DNA of 64,000 bases from Macrolepiota albuminosa. Lineage: Eukaryota; Basidiomycota; Agaricomycetes; Agaricales; Agaricaceae. Below the pieces are notes generated by a model. That model did no database searches. It was given only the letters and a program-made list of their open reading frames with translations, and was not told the origin of the DNA. The DNA is taken from NCBI GenBank assembly GCA_027475525.1, contig JAMWFC010000113.1, forward strand, positions 1,054,001 to 1,118,000. The letters run 5' to 3'. Below, piece after piece: positions 44,337-55,021 of this stretch; the first letter of the stretch is position 1; each line of letters begins with the position of its first letter. The translations under genes were made by a program, and so were the position numbers.

Positions 44337-46786
44337 TGTTCGTCGGTAAGGCCTGCGGGTCGCTTAAGGTCTTGTAGCCACTGTTCAACGATTAACAAGC
44401 GGCTGTCTTCCGCCTTTGCCTTGGCGGATCGGGGAACGGCGTCGTAGGTCAAGTTTTTGCTGTCTTCTCTTAGCGGATGGGGCTCTTGTACGACTTTTAC
44501 TGGAGGCGAGCCCTGACTGCAAATGCTTGCCGTGTAGAATGTGAGGGGTGCGCTCAAGGTCTCGGGGCGGTAAGGGATGATGGGATGTAACAGGATGCTG
44601 GTAGGCTGTTGCCGTCGTAATAAGGGGATAGGTTGTTGTATAAGATGCACGAAACCATGTAGTCGGTCGATCCAGTCCTCGAAATCGCTATCAGCCTGTG
44701 GGTCCACTGCCGGGTCGCCAGGCTGCCGTGGTCGCCTAGAAAGTCCATCTGGGCCGTGGAAAGAGCTCTTGACGTGTACCAGCTCAAAGTGGAACATGAG
44801 GATGGCGACTACCCACCGATTCATGCTAGCGGACGGCTGGATATCGGGATTCTGCAGCATGCCTTTGATATACCTAGCGTCGACTTCAACAATAAGGTTC
44901 CGGACGCCAATCAAATACATCTTTAGCGCCCGGAAGGCTTTGAAGAGTCCATAGAGCTCCAGCTTAGGCTGACTGTAGCGAGACTCTCTGTCGTTTAGCG
45001 TGATAGACCCAAAGCGGTTGTAGCGCCGCTGTTTCCGATTGTCGCTAAGGCACTGGCAGAGAAAGTATCCAACTGCAATGTACGAGGTATCCACCGCCAA
45101 GATAACAGGGTCGGCAGAGCTATAGTCGATGGGAACTAGGGGCTTGGCGTCCTGCAGAGCTTTTACTAAGTCGCGTTGGGCAGTGACCTGGTCTGGCCCA
45201 AATTCGAAGGGCTCGTTAGCGCGGGTGAGTCGGTTAAGGGCATGTGCGCGATGGGCAAAGTTTTTGACGAATATCCTGAGAACGCCAACGGTACCAAGAA
45301 AGGCGCGAACTTCAGATAAGTCGCGGCAAGGGCCCCAGCGCTCCAAGAGTGCTAAGCGAGATTCGTCGGGAACGCGACCGTCGGGAGTGCAGATGTGACC
45401 GAGTATTTTGAACCTTGGCGCACAAAGAAGGAGCTTGTGGCCGCTAAAGGTACCACCGCTATACTTCATGCGCTGGAGAACTCGATTGAGCAGCAAGAAA
45501 AACTCCCATAGCGCTAAGCGAATGTTGGGGTTCTCGGGATGGGTCGCCGGTAAGCCGTTAACGAGTCGCCAGTCTTTGGGACCTTTGACGCCAACGTCAT
45601 CAATGAAGCTAAGGACATGGTGCGGTATCTCGGGTTGGAGGATGAAGGTAATGTCATCATGGAATATAGGGACTGAGTTTGTCCAGCCCATCGGTAAGGT
45701 GACTAGGCGCAGTGCGCCAAACGGAGTTTGAAACGTAGTTAGGTCGCGGGAAGAAGGGTGAATCAAGCGTTCATCGTAGCCAACGTAGAGGTCAAGGGTG
45801 GCGCCACAAATGCGCCCGGCAAAGGACTCGGCAAAGTGGTCAGGGAAAGGCGGTACGCCAGAGTGTCGTATTGTAACTCTATTTAGCGGCTCGAGACTGT
45901 GAACTATGCGTAGATTGCCGTTCTTCTTGAGGACACAGAACCAGCGGGAGCGGTAAGAACTATTTGAGGGCTCGTAGACGCCAGCCTGTATCTTGGTCCT
46001 AATAATTTGGCAGACCTCGGCTTCGATTCCAGGCGGTAGCGGTCGGTTGTGCTCAGTCCACGGCACGTGAGGGATAGTCGGGATAACGACTGGCGGGAAG
46101 AAATCTGTACGTAGACTGCCGCGTTCTGAGTCCTCCCAGGCGAAGGCTTTATCCTGCTTAGCGACGAGATCGGTAAGGACATTCAACTCATCTTTGGTCA
46201 AAAATCCTGTGTCGTGCTCCTTGGCGAACTGCTGTTGGCGTTCCGCGGTAAAACGTCCCGTGGGCTGAAAGGGTGGCGGGTTCGGCGATAAAATAGGTAT
46301 GTCGGCAAGAGGGTCGCCAATAATCTGGCGCTCGATCCTAAACGTCTCGGGAGAGTGCGCAGCGATGGGCTTTGTTTTAAGCGCAACTGGCTTATATTTC
46401 TTTTTGACTTGTACCCCTTTCCTTTTGGGAGCGTTAGCTTGGTTATATACAGAAGTGGAAAGGGGAACTGTAGCCTGAGGAGCGGCAAGTCCAAGAACGG
46501 CAGGAGACGAGGCTCCGGGAAGAGTGGTAAGATAGGTATCGGTAGACGCAAAACTTTGAAACGATTCTGAGGCGGTAAGATATAAGTAGGCAAGAGAGGA
46601 GTCGGTAATATTTTGATTTTTCTGGGAAGGCTCTGCGTCGGTAGTGGGTAAAGTAGTTAAAACGTCTTCGTCAAGAAAAGCAGTAGACAAAACAGTTACA
46701 AGACCAGTTGAATGGTCAAATTCCAGCGTTAGCGCCACATCTCCGTGATCATCGCCAATCACCTCCTCGATGGTCTGTGAAAACAC
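44261..46786 (-). pseudogene. G1 pol, reverse transcriptase and RNase H part
   Basis: RT blocks: GVYEPSNSSYRSRWFCVLKK, ATLDLYVGYDERLI, FQTPFGALRLVTLPMGW and the catalytic box FIDDVG. RNase H: VILAVDTSYIAVGYF, QPKLELYGLFK and FHGPDGLSRRP. The pol frame is -1 relative to gag, and the two overlap by up to about 70 bases. There is no ATG at the head of pol; its open frame starts inside gag, which suggests frameshifting. The end is lost at the 77-bp duplication. Confidence 0.9.
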
Positions 46787-49071
46787 CGGTGGGGTCGTTC
46801 GTTGGCGTGCTGGTCGGTAAACTCCGGTGGCTTAGCGAGGGCGCCTTTTCGTTGTCCCCTAGGGAACGTTGGCACCGTTCGTCGGATTCCGGAATTAGGG
46901 TCGCTAATGGTTAATGTCGTCTCGTCGTCGGTAACAGTCTTGACGACTGATCGCGCCAAGACGTCGAAGGGTCTGCCGAGTAATAAGTCGTATGCTGGGG
47001 AGCGTAAAATGTGGATCTGAAGATAAAACGTAATGTCGCCAAGGGTGCACGGCACATTCTTGGCGAGGCCTAGGGATCTGTCTACCGTACCGTTAGCGCT
47101 CTGCATGTTTAGTATAACGGTAGGGTCGTAAATAAGGCCTAGATCGTTAGCGACTTCTGCTGCCATAGAAATGATCTGGGAACCGCTATCCACGATCGCC
47201 TCTACCTCGTGCTTGTTGTCTACCGTTAGCGCGACTGAGCGGATAGCGTGTGATTCTTGAGCGACGGTAAGGATAGCGGGGTCCTCTCCATGGTCCACCG
47301 ACCTAAGGTAGGTCTCCACTGGGTCCACAGAGGTGGCGTTAGCGATGGAGTCGGCAGATGTATCTTCAGTGTCGGGAGCGTCAATGGTAACAGAGAAACC
47401 AGGAAGCGCGTCGTCGAGTTCATCAACCTCGGCAACGGCTGTCGCCAAGGGTCGTCGAGGAGTGACTGCCGTTTTGACCTGGTTGCGGACGTCGGGAGCA
47501 ATACTGCAAAGCTCTTCTACTGACAAGGTAACGGCGGTTTTCATGATGCGGTTAAAGACGTGGTTCGATTTTTCTATGTCGAAAATTGGCGCGGTAGGTC
47601 GGTAGCCACCCTCAGGACGCTTCTCGGGAGCGGCAAAGTTTCGTTGTGCGGGAGCATGGTAACGGTCGGGAATCCCTGAGTAGGGATGGAGAGGCGGCAA
47701 AGGCGGTTCGGGAGCGGTAGCGGACGACGAGGGTTCTGGAGCAGGAGCAGGAGCAGTAGCAGGCGGTGCGGCAGGAGAAGGTGTCGGTAACTTGCTAGCG
47801 GGAGGCATCGGCTTATATCCTTTGAGAGGTTGTTTGGGCTGCTTAACTTCAACACCATCAAAAACCTGATTCTTAAGCGAATCCAACTCCTGTTGCAGCT
47901 TAGCGATTCGCTCTTCCCGCGAGAAGGTAGGGCGGTCGCCAACGCTGTCGAAATGTAGGACCTCGTGGATCATCTGCTGTTGAGTCGCCTGGTCTGGGTC
48001 GGGGTTGGCGTTGCCAGATAACGTGCCGGTAACGATTTGTCCTGGATTGCGCCTATGCCATTCATCTACCCGCTCCTGGAAGGACTTCTTGTCTGGGTAG
48101 TTGGGGATGGTGGCGCCAGAGGTAAGAACTATCTTGCCGTCGATAGCCCTTCGAATTCTCCCTTGCCGAATATAATTCTCAAGGGTAGCGCAGCGTCCTC
48201 TAGTCATAGTGTGGCCAATTTCCCCACAGAAGTGGCAAGGGCCAGGTGCGGGAACGTTAGCGGGTCGGTTAGCGGTGAGATTTGTCGTGATCATAGTTTC
48301 GATACGTGTCATAGCGGATGCGACGGCAGCGGTAATGGCAGCATTTAGCTCCTCCTTCTTAACGAAGTCGGCAGCGGGAGGCGGGATGGGAATAATACCG
48401 TTAGTTCGCTCAGGGGGTGGGCTCGTCCTAGCGCGTGGTATGCCAACGCCAGTGTCTGTTCCCTTGAGAACCCATTTGCCGGCTTCAAAGACGTCGGCAA
48501 CGTTATAGGGCTCGTCAGGGTGATGGGCCTGATGAACTATCTCTAGGCGACGAGCAATACGAGTCCAAAGCGAAGTCGGGATGCCTTGTTGGAACAGGCG
48601 ACGTTCCTCGTTAATGTATAGCTTGCCGTTCTGCAGAAGCCACCTAGCGATTTTCTGGAACTCGCGGTAATACGTGGAGAACGCGCCAAGCGAAGATGTG
48701 CCGTTATCGAAAGATTCCTGGACTAATTTCTGCAACTCGTTTACCGTGTAGCGGGTAGCCTCCTCAGCGCCAGGGTACAGCTGGATAACTGCCGTCTTCC
48801 AGTCCTCATACGAAGCGCCTTGAGCTGGAGCTGGCGGTGCGGCAGGGACAAAGGCGGCAAACTCCGTAAGACCTGTCCACGTCTCTGCCGTGTCATACGA
48901 TACGTATCTTGCCGCGTACTCCTTCATCTGCGTGTGGTCGGTAATGTTACAGTCTCTGAATAGATACTCCAATTCCTTGAAATACTGGGATAGCTCCCGT
49001 GGTTTGGTCTCGTCCCATTTCGGTGCCGAGAAGTGGTTGCGTGGCGGCATGCGCTGGACTTGTTGTTCCAT
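46759..49071 (-). CDS. G1 gag-protease polyprotein
   Basis: 770 aa, from an ATG in good context (GCTATGG) at 49071. It forms virus-like particles and processes them. The N-terminal capsid-like part has FSAPKWDETKPRELSQYF and a YLFRDCNITDHTQ segment. A zinc knuckle lies at about residues 279-294 with the unusual spacing CX2CX4HX6C (CHFCGEIGH...C). A Pro/Ala-rich linker follows. An aspartic protease is at about residue 628 (VDSGSQIISM) with YDLLLGRPFD later. The open frame continues upstream of the ATG without a second ATG being evident. No lesion is seen. Followed by pol in the -1 frame. Confidence 0.92.
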   Translation of the reverse strand: MEQQVQRMPPRNHFSAPKWDETKPRELSQYFKELEYLFRDCNITDHTQMKEYAARYVSYDTAETWTGLTEFAAFVPAAPPAPAQGASYEDWKTAVIQLYPGAEEATRYTVNELQKLVQESFDNGTSSLGAFSTYYREFQKIARWLLQNGKLYINEERRLFQQGIPTSLWTRIARRLEIVHQAHHPDEPYNVADVFEAGKWVLKGTDTGVGIPRARTSPPPERTNGIIPIPPPAADFVKKEELNAAITAAVASAMTRIETMITTNLTANRPANVPAPGPCHFCGEIGHTMTRGRCATLENYIRQGRIRRAIDGKIVLTSGATIPNYPDKKSFQERVDEWHRRNPGQIVTGTLSGNANPDPDQATQQQMIHEVLHFDSVGDRPTFSREERIAKLQQELDSLKNQVFDGVEVKQPKQPLKGYKPMPPASKLPTPSPAAPPATAPAPAPEPSSSATAPEPPLPPLHPYSGIPDRYHAPAQRNFAAPEKRPEGGYRPTAPIFDIEKSNHVFNRIMKTAVTLSVEELCSIAPDVRNQVKTAVTPRRPLATAVAEVDELDDALPGFSVTIDAPDTEDTSADSIANATSVDPVETYLRSVDHGEDPAILTVAQESHAIRSVALTVDNKHEVEAIVDSGSQIISMAAEVANDLGLIYDPTVILNMQSANGTVDRSLGLAKNVPCTLGDITFYLQIHILRSPAYDLLLGRPFDVLARSVVKTVTDDETTLTISDPNSGIRRTVPTFPRGQRKGALAKPPEFTDQHANERPHRCFHRPSRR

Positions 49072-49454
49072 AGCGACTGGGTTGGCGAGTTCGGTTAGCG
49101 GTTGTGGGGAAGGAGTTCTAGAGGTTGGCGACGGGGTGAGCGAAATGACGAGTTGTGAAAGCGGTGTTAACGGAGTGATAGGGGTAACTGATTGCGGTAA
49201 GGTAAAGGGCGACGCTAAGGGGTCGTCGGTACTATAATCGAGGGAATGCGGGAAGAGATCAGGAAAAGCGTCTACAGTGGCGTTCTGTAGTTCCTGGGCG
49301 AGAGAGAGACCCGGTAAGGCACCAGGTGGTTGTGGGGTTGATGGGTGGGAAGGAGCAATGCCTTCTGCCGACTGCTCTAGCAGGCGGCGCCTACGCTGAA
49401 GACGGGTTTCTGGCGGAATTCTGCCCTAGAGATCCCTCGCGGTGGGCTCCAATT
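49072..49454 (-). other. G1 leader with primer-binding site
   Basis: This is the untranslated leader between the 5' LTR and gag. On the element strand, three bases after the LTR, TGGAGCCCACCGCGAGGGAT (49432-49451) is a plausible primer-binding site starting with TGG. The matching tRNA was not identified; the complement would have U before CCA. Confidence 0.7.
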
Positions 49455-50405
49455 TGATGACGCCCAAAGTTTTGGTCAGTAACAAATGTAACTGGAGTGT
49501 TACCGTACCAAGAGTGTGCGTTGGGCGCGCTATAAGTGATTTGAGGAGTCCCGGGCAGGTCCCAGAGAACGCGCCTATAAAAATGAGGAAAGTCGGTAAC
49601 GGGGTCGGCAAGTGTCAAGCGCTAAGGTAAAGCGCCTAAGGAAAATGCGGTAAGTGAACACGGCAATGTGAACGGCAAGAGCACGATATGCTTAGCGAAG
49701 TCTAAGCGTCGATAATGCCTGCCGTAGTTGCAAGGCGCGAGTATGTCGAGTGTTGGCGAACGTCTGCAACTGCCGATGAGTTTTGACGTTGCCGACCGTA
49801 GCGTAAATGAGCTCTTGAGCGTAAGGGAGACTGAAGTAAGTGGGGGAAACTCTGGTCTATTCGTCTGCTGGTCCATTGTACAAGTCGGTAAGTACTTTTA
49901 TACTACAAAGAGTTCGCCGTCGCCAGTGACCAACCATCGCCAAAGTGCGGTAAACTGGAAAATTTCATAGGGGTAGCTCCAACGGTTTCCGATCCCTACC
50001 GTCCTTGGAGGACCCTTGGCGCCACCAGGCGGCAGATCGCGGTGCTAAACCATCAATCCATCACCCTTCTGTCTGTCAGAGCACCTAAGCGACGTTTGGC
50101 GCCAAATCGAGACGGTAAGCGGTGTCAGACGCCAAGGTCAAACGCCAAGCTGTCCGTCAGTTTTTGATAGATCATCAAACTTCTCGCTAAGCGCTGTCAT
50201 CAGTGACTGATGCCATCTGTCAGTTGTCATTCCTGCTGCCGTCGGCGCTATCATTGATTGGATCTGCTTCTTGCCGTGCGCGGCCGTCGGGAATGGCTTA
50301 AAATGGGTAGAACGCGTGCGCTAAGTTCGGAACGAGTGCGGCAAGGTTTCCGGAGCCGGTGCCGAGCCTGCCGTTGATGCGCCTAACCTGTATAGGGTCC
50401 TATCA
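49455..50405 (-). repeat. G1 5' LTR
   Basis: 951 bases; no difference from the 3' LTR was seen by eye. GTAG follows at 50406-50409. Confidence 0.95.
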
Positions 50406-51311
50406 GTAGCGCGTCGCACTTGTCGCCGTGCTCAATTGCGGGTTTGCCGTTTTGTCTCTTGATGGCCGGTGAGGGGTAGTTCCTCGTGCCCTTTGACCAG
50501 CCTCGCAGTCCCCACATCGTCTCTGGGGTGGCTTCTTTGAGTGTATCACTTATCCATTTCGACTTCTCGTGCTTGTAGAGTCGCCTGAAGTAGTTAGTGG
50601 TCTTACGAATTTCGCGGTTGATATCTGCGCTCTGTTCTCCCCATTGTTCCTTGTAAGCTCTCTGCTCCTCCCTCAGTGCCATTCTCCTGTCGTTTGCGTT
50701 GCCGAGAGCCTCCGACCACCATGGCCTCGCTTTGTCGGATGGTTTCCTGACCCTAGCTGTATCCTCCGTCGCTTTCTTCATCGCCTCCGTTATCAGTTCT
50801 ACGTCTTCATCGAGTTCTTCTGTGGTGCGGTTAGCTTCTAGACTCTGTAGAGCCTCCCACCTTTCTGCGTTCTTTTCCATCTCGCTCTCAAAGGCATCCT
50901 TCCAGTCGTCTGATTTTGTGTCTTTAAAGTTGTACCTGCTACCCGTTACGTTCTGAATCTCCGTTGAACCGTGGTCTATGGTCCATCTTAAGGCGAAGTG
51001 GTCGGAACCGCATGCCAGTCTGGGGTCTATTGACCACTCCTTCGTGATGTCTAGAGTGATCGCCTCCTGGTTTGCCCACGTTAGGTCAATGACTGACGTG
51101 GCTCTCCTCTTCCTGTGTTCGTGGTAGGTGCATTTGCCCTTCTTGTTTAAGATGTCGAATCCATGTTCTTGCATCCACTCTACCATGTCTTGTGCTTTGT
51201 CCGTCGGCTCCTGATCTCCTTTGCTCAACATTGGGTGGTGCTGGTTCCAGTCGCCACTTATGACGACCGGTCTGTCCTGTGGATGATTCAGCTCTTGGAG
51301 ACGTTCTACGG
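50406..51311 (-). pseudogene. LINE ORF2, part 2: endonuclease C-terminus and linker to RT
   Basis: Reading leftward from 51311: RPVVISGDWNQHHPML (the Asp-Asn motif of AP-type endonucleases), SVIDLTWAN and ACGSDHFALRW (the SDH motif). A helical linker follows with WGLRGWSKGTRNYP. It joins 62730-63127 after removing one ACGG, and 36249-39035 after removing one GTAG, with no frame change. Confidence 0.9.
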
Positions 51312-52339
51312 TGATAGGACCCTATACAGGTTAGGCGCATCAACGGCAGGCTCGGCACCGGCTCCAGAAACCTTGCCGCACTCGTCCCGAACTTAGCGCA
51401 CGCGTTCTACCTATTTTAAGCCATTTCTGACGGCCGCGCACGGCAAGAAGCAGATCCAATCAATGATAGCGCCGACGGCAGCAGGAATGACAACTGACAG
51501 ATGGCATCAGTCACTGACGACAGCGCTTAGCAAGAAGCTTGATGATCTATCAAAAACTGACGGACAGCTTCTGACAGATGGCATCAGTCACTGACGACAG
51601 CGCTTAGCAAGAAGCTTGATGATCTATCAAAAACTGACGGACAGCTTAGTGTTTGACCTTGGCGTCTGACACCGCTTACCGTCTCGATTTGGCGCCCAAC
51701 GTCGCTTAGGTGTTCTGACAGACAGAAGGGTGATGGATTGATGGTTTAGCACCGCGATCTGCCGCCTGGTGGCGCCAAGGGTCCTCAAAGGACGGTAGGG
51801 ATCGGAAACCGTTGGAGCTACCCCTATGAAATTTTCCAGTTTACCGCACTTTGGCGATGGTTGGTCACTGGCGACGGTGAACTCCTTGTAGTATATATAT
51901 TACTTACCGACTTGTACATCCACCATCAGAACAATAGACCACAGTTTACTCCCCTTTCCTCAGTCTCCCTTACGCTCAAGAGCTCATTTACGCTACGGTC
52001 GGCAACGTCAAACTCATCGGCAGTTGCAGACGCTCGCCAACACTCGACATACTCGCGCCTTGCAACTACGGCAGGCATTATCGACGCTTAGAACTTCGCT
52101 AAGCTTATCGTGCTCTTGCCGCTCACCCTTGCCGTCTTCACTTACCGCATTTCCTTAGGCGCTTTACCTTAGCGCTTGACACTTGCCGACCCCGTTACCG
52201 ACTTTTCTCATTTTCTTAGGCGCGTTCTCTGGGACCTGCCCGGGACTCCTCATATTACTTTTAGCGCGCCCAACGCAAGCTCTTGGTCCGGTAACACTAC
52301 TGCTACATTTGTTGCTGACCAAAACTTTGGGCGTCATCA
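51312..52339 (+). repeat. G2 5' LTR (with 77-bp duplication)
   Basis: TGATAGGACCC...GGGCGTCATCA, 1028 bases, which is 951 plus 77. The extra unit is at 51571-51647, an exact copy of 51494-51570. Without it the length equals that of the other LTRs. Confidence 0.95.
51494..51647. repeat. Exact 77-bp tandem duplication in G2 5' LTR
   Basis: Two adjacent perfect 77-base units. The partner LTR at 61779 has one unit. Confidence 0.95.
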
Positions 52340-52708
52340 AATTGGAGCCCACCGCGAGGGATCTCTAGGGCAGAATTCCGCCAGAAACCCATCTCCAGCG
52401 TAGGCGCCGCCTGCTAAACCAGTCGGCAGAAGGCATAGCTCCTTCCCACCCATCAACTCCACAACCACCTGGTGCCTTACCGGGTCTCTCTCTAGCCCAG
52501 GAACTACAGAACGCCACCTGATCTCTTCCCGCATTCCCTCGATTATAGTGCCGACGACCCCTTAGCGTCGCCCTTTACTTTGCCGCAATCAGTTACCCCC
52601 ATCACTCCTCTAACACCGCTTTCTCAATTCGCCATTTCTCTTACCCCGTCGCCAATACCTAGAACTCCTTCCCCACTACCGCTAACCGAACTCGTTACCA
52701 CCGTCGCC
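52340..52708 (+). other. G2 leader with primer-binding site
   Basis: TGGAGCCCACCGCGAGGGAT at 52343-52362 is the same putative primer-binding site as in G1. The gag frame is open for some distance before the ATG but has no upstream ATG. Confidence 0.7.
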
Positions 52709-55021
52709 ATGGAACAACAAGTCCAACGCATGCCGCCACGCAACCACTTCTCGGCACCGAAATGGGACGAGACCAAGCCACGGGAGCTCTCCCAGTATTT
52801 TAAGGAGTTGGAGTATTTATTCAGGGATTGTAACATTACCGACCACACGCAGATGAAGGAGTACGCAGCAAGATACGTATCATATGACACGGCAGAGACG
52901 TGGACAGGTCTTACCGAGTTTGCCACCTTTGTTCCTGCCGCCCCGCCAGCTCCAGCCCAAGGCGCTTCGTATGAGGACTGGAAGACGGCAGTGATCCAGC
53001 TGTACCCTGGCGCCGAGGAGGCTACCCGATACACGGTAAACGAGCTCCAGAAACTAGTTCAGGAATCCTTCGACAGTGGCACATCGTCGCTTGGCGCATT
53101 CTCTACGTATTACCGCGAGTTCCAGAAAATCGCTAGGTGGCTTCTGCAGAACGGCAAGCTCTATATTAACGAGGAGCGTCGCCTATTCCAACAAGGCATC
53201 CCGACTTCGCTTTGGACTCGTATTGCTCGTCGCCTAGAGATAGTTCATCAGGCCCATCACCCAGACAAGCCCTATAACGTTGCCGACGTCTTTGAAGCCG
53301 GTAAATGGGTTCTCAAGGGAACGGACACTGGCGTTGGACTGCAGCGCGCTAGGACGAGCCCACCCCCTGAGCGAACTAACGGTATTATTCCCATCCCACC
53401 TCCCGCTGCCGACTTTGTTAAGAAGGAGGAGCTCAATGCTGCTATTACCGCGGCTGTTGCTTCCGCTATGACACACATCGAAACCATGATTACCACCAAC
53501 CTGAATGCTAACCGACCCGCTAACGTACCTGCACCTGGCCCTTGCCACTTCTGTGGGGAAATTGGCCACACCATGACTAGAGGACGCTGCGCTACCCTCG
53601 AGAATTACATTCGGCAAGGTAGAATTCGACGGGCTATCGACGGCAAGATAGTTCTCACTACTGGCGCCATCATTCCCAACTACCCAGACAAGAAGTCCTT
53701 CCAGGAGCGAGTTGATGAATGGCATAGGCGCAATCCAGGACAAATCGTTACCGGCACGCTATCTGGCAACGCCAACCCCGACCCCGAACAGGCGACCCAA
53801 CAGCAGATGATTCACGAGGTCCTACACTTCGACAGCGTTGGCGACCATCCTACTTTCTCGCGGGAAGAACGTATCGCCAAGCTCCAACAGGAGCTGGATT
53901 CGCTTAAGAATCAGGTGTTTGATGGGGTTGAAGTTAAGCAGCCTAAACAACCTCTTAAAGGATACAAGCCAATGCCTCCCGCTAGCAAGTTACCGACACC
54001 TGCTCCTGCCGCACCTCCTGCCACTACCCCTGATACTGCTCCAGAACCATCGTCGTCCGCTACCGCTCCCGAACCGCCTTTGCCGCCTCTCCATCCCTAT
54101 TCAGGGATTCCCGACCGTTATCACGCTCCCGCACAACGAAACTTTGCCGCTCCCGAGAAACGTCCTGAGGGTGGCTACCGACCTACTGCGCCAATTTTCG
54201 ACATCGAAAAATCGAACCACGTTTTTAACCGCATCATGAAAACCCACGTCACCTTGTCAGTAGAAGAACTTTGTAGTATTGCTCCCGACGTCCGCAACCA
54301 GGTCAAGACGGCAGTCACTCCCCGACGACCCTTGGCGACAGCTGTTGCCGAGGTTGATGAACTCGACGATGCGCTCCCTGGTTTTTCTGTTACCGTCGAC
54401 TCGCTGGACGCTGAAGAATCTCCTGCCGACACCATCGCTAACGCCACCTCTGTGGATCCAGTGGAGACCTACCTTAGGTCGGTAGACCATGAAGAAGACC
54501 CAGCAATCCTTACCGTCGCTCAAGAATCGCACGCTATCCGCTCGGTAGCGCTAACCGTAGACAACAAGCACAAAGTAGAGGCAATCGTGGATAGCGGGTC
54601 TCAGATTATTTCTATGGCAGCAGAAGTCGCTAACGATCTAGGCCTCATTTACGACCCTACGGTTATACTAAACATGCAGAGCGCTAACGGTACCGTGGAC
54701 AGATCCCTCGGCCTCGCCAAGAATGTGCCGTGCACCCTTGGCGACATTACGTTTTATCTTCAAATCCACATTTTACGTTCCCCGGCTTACGACTTACTAC
54801 TCGGCAGACCTTTCGACGTCTTGGCGCGATCAGTCGTCAAAACAGTTACCGACGAGGAAACGACCCTCACAATTAGCGACCCCAATTCCGGAATCCGACG
54901 AACGGTGCCAACGTTCCCTAGGGGACAACGAAAAGGCGCCCACGCTAAGCCCCCGGAGTTTACCGACCAGCACGCCAACGAGCCTCCCCATCGGTGTTTT
55001 CACAGACCATCGAGGAGGTGA
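52709..55021 (+). CDS. G2 gag-protease polyprotein
   Basis: 770 aa from the ATG at 52709 (GCCATGG context), same length as in G1. The zinc knuckle CHFCGEIGH...C is at residues 279-294, protease VDSGSQ at about 628 and YDLLLGRPF after it. The stop TGA at 55019 lies ten codons after a TGTTTTC run at 54995-55001 where pol overlaps in the -1 frame. No lesion seen. Amino-acid differences from G1 are few and scattered. Confidence 0.92.
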   Translation: MEQQVQRMPPRNHFSAPKWDETKPRELSQYFKELEYLFRDCNITDHTQMKEYAARYVSYDTAETWTGLTEFATFVPAAPPAPAQGASYEDWKTAVIQLYPGAEEATRYTVNELQKLVQESFDSGTSSLGAFSTYYREFQKIARWLLQNGKLYINEERRLFQQGIPTSLWTRIARRLEIVHQAHHPDKPYNVADVFEAGKWVLKGTDTGVGLQRARTSPPPERTNGIIPIPPPAADFVKKEELNAAITAAVASAMTHIETMITTNLNANRPANVPAPGPCHFCGEIGHTMTRGRCATLENYIRQGRIRRAIDGKIVLTTGAIIPNYPDKKSFQERVDEWHRRNPGQIVTGTLSGNANPDPEQATQQQMIHEVLHFDSVGDHPTFSREERIAKLQQELDSLKNQVFDGVEVKQPKQPLKGYKPMPPASKLPTPAPAAPPATTPDTAPEPSSSATAPEPPLPPLHPYSGIPDRYHAPAQRNFAAPEKRPEGGYRPTAPIFDIEKSNHVFNRIMKTHVTLSVEELCSIAPDVRNQVKTAVTPRRPLATAVAEVDELDDALPGFSVTVDSLDAEESPADTIANATSVDPVETYLRSVDHEEDPAILTVAQESHAIRSVALTVDNKHKVEAIVDSGSQIISMAAEVANDLGLIYDPTVILNMQSANGTVDRSLGLAKNVPCTLGDITFYLQIHILRSPAYDLLLGRPFDVLARSVVKTVTDEETTLTISDPNSGIRRTVPTFPRGQRKGAHAKPPEFTDQHANEPPHRCFHRPSRR

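Larger units (their letters stand above)
39036..50405 (-). mobile_element. Ty3/gypsy element G1, 11.4 kb, nested in the LINE
   Basis: Two 951-bp LTRs, with no difference seen by eye, enclose gag-protease, pol and an antisense gene. GTAG flanks it at 39032-39035 and 50406-50409. Near-identical LTRs mean a very recent insertion, with the reservation that short-read assembly can make LTRs look identical. Confidence 0.95.

Noticed and set aside
49432..49451. A tRNA gene at the primer-binding site
   Set aside because: Only the 3'-end complement is present, with no cloverleaf or internal promoter boxes around it.
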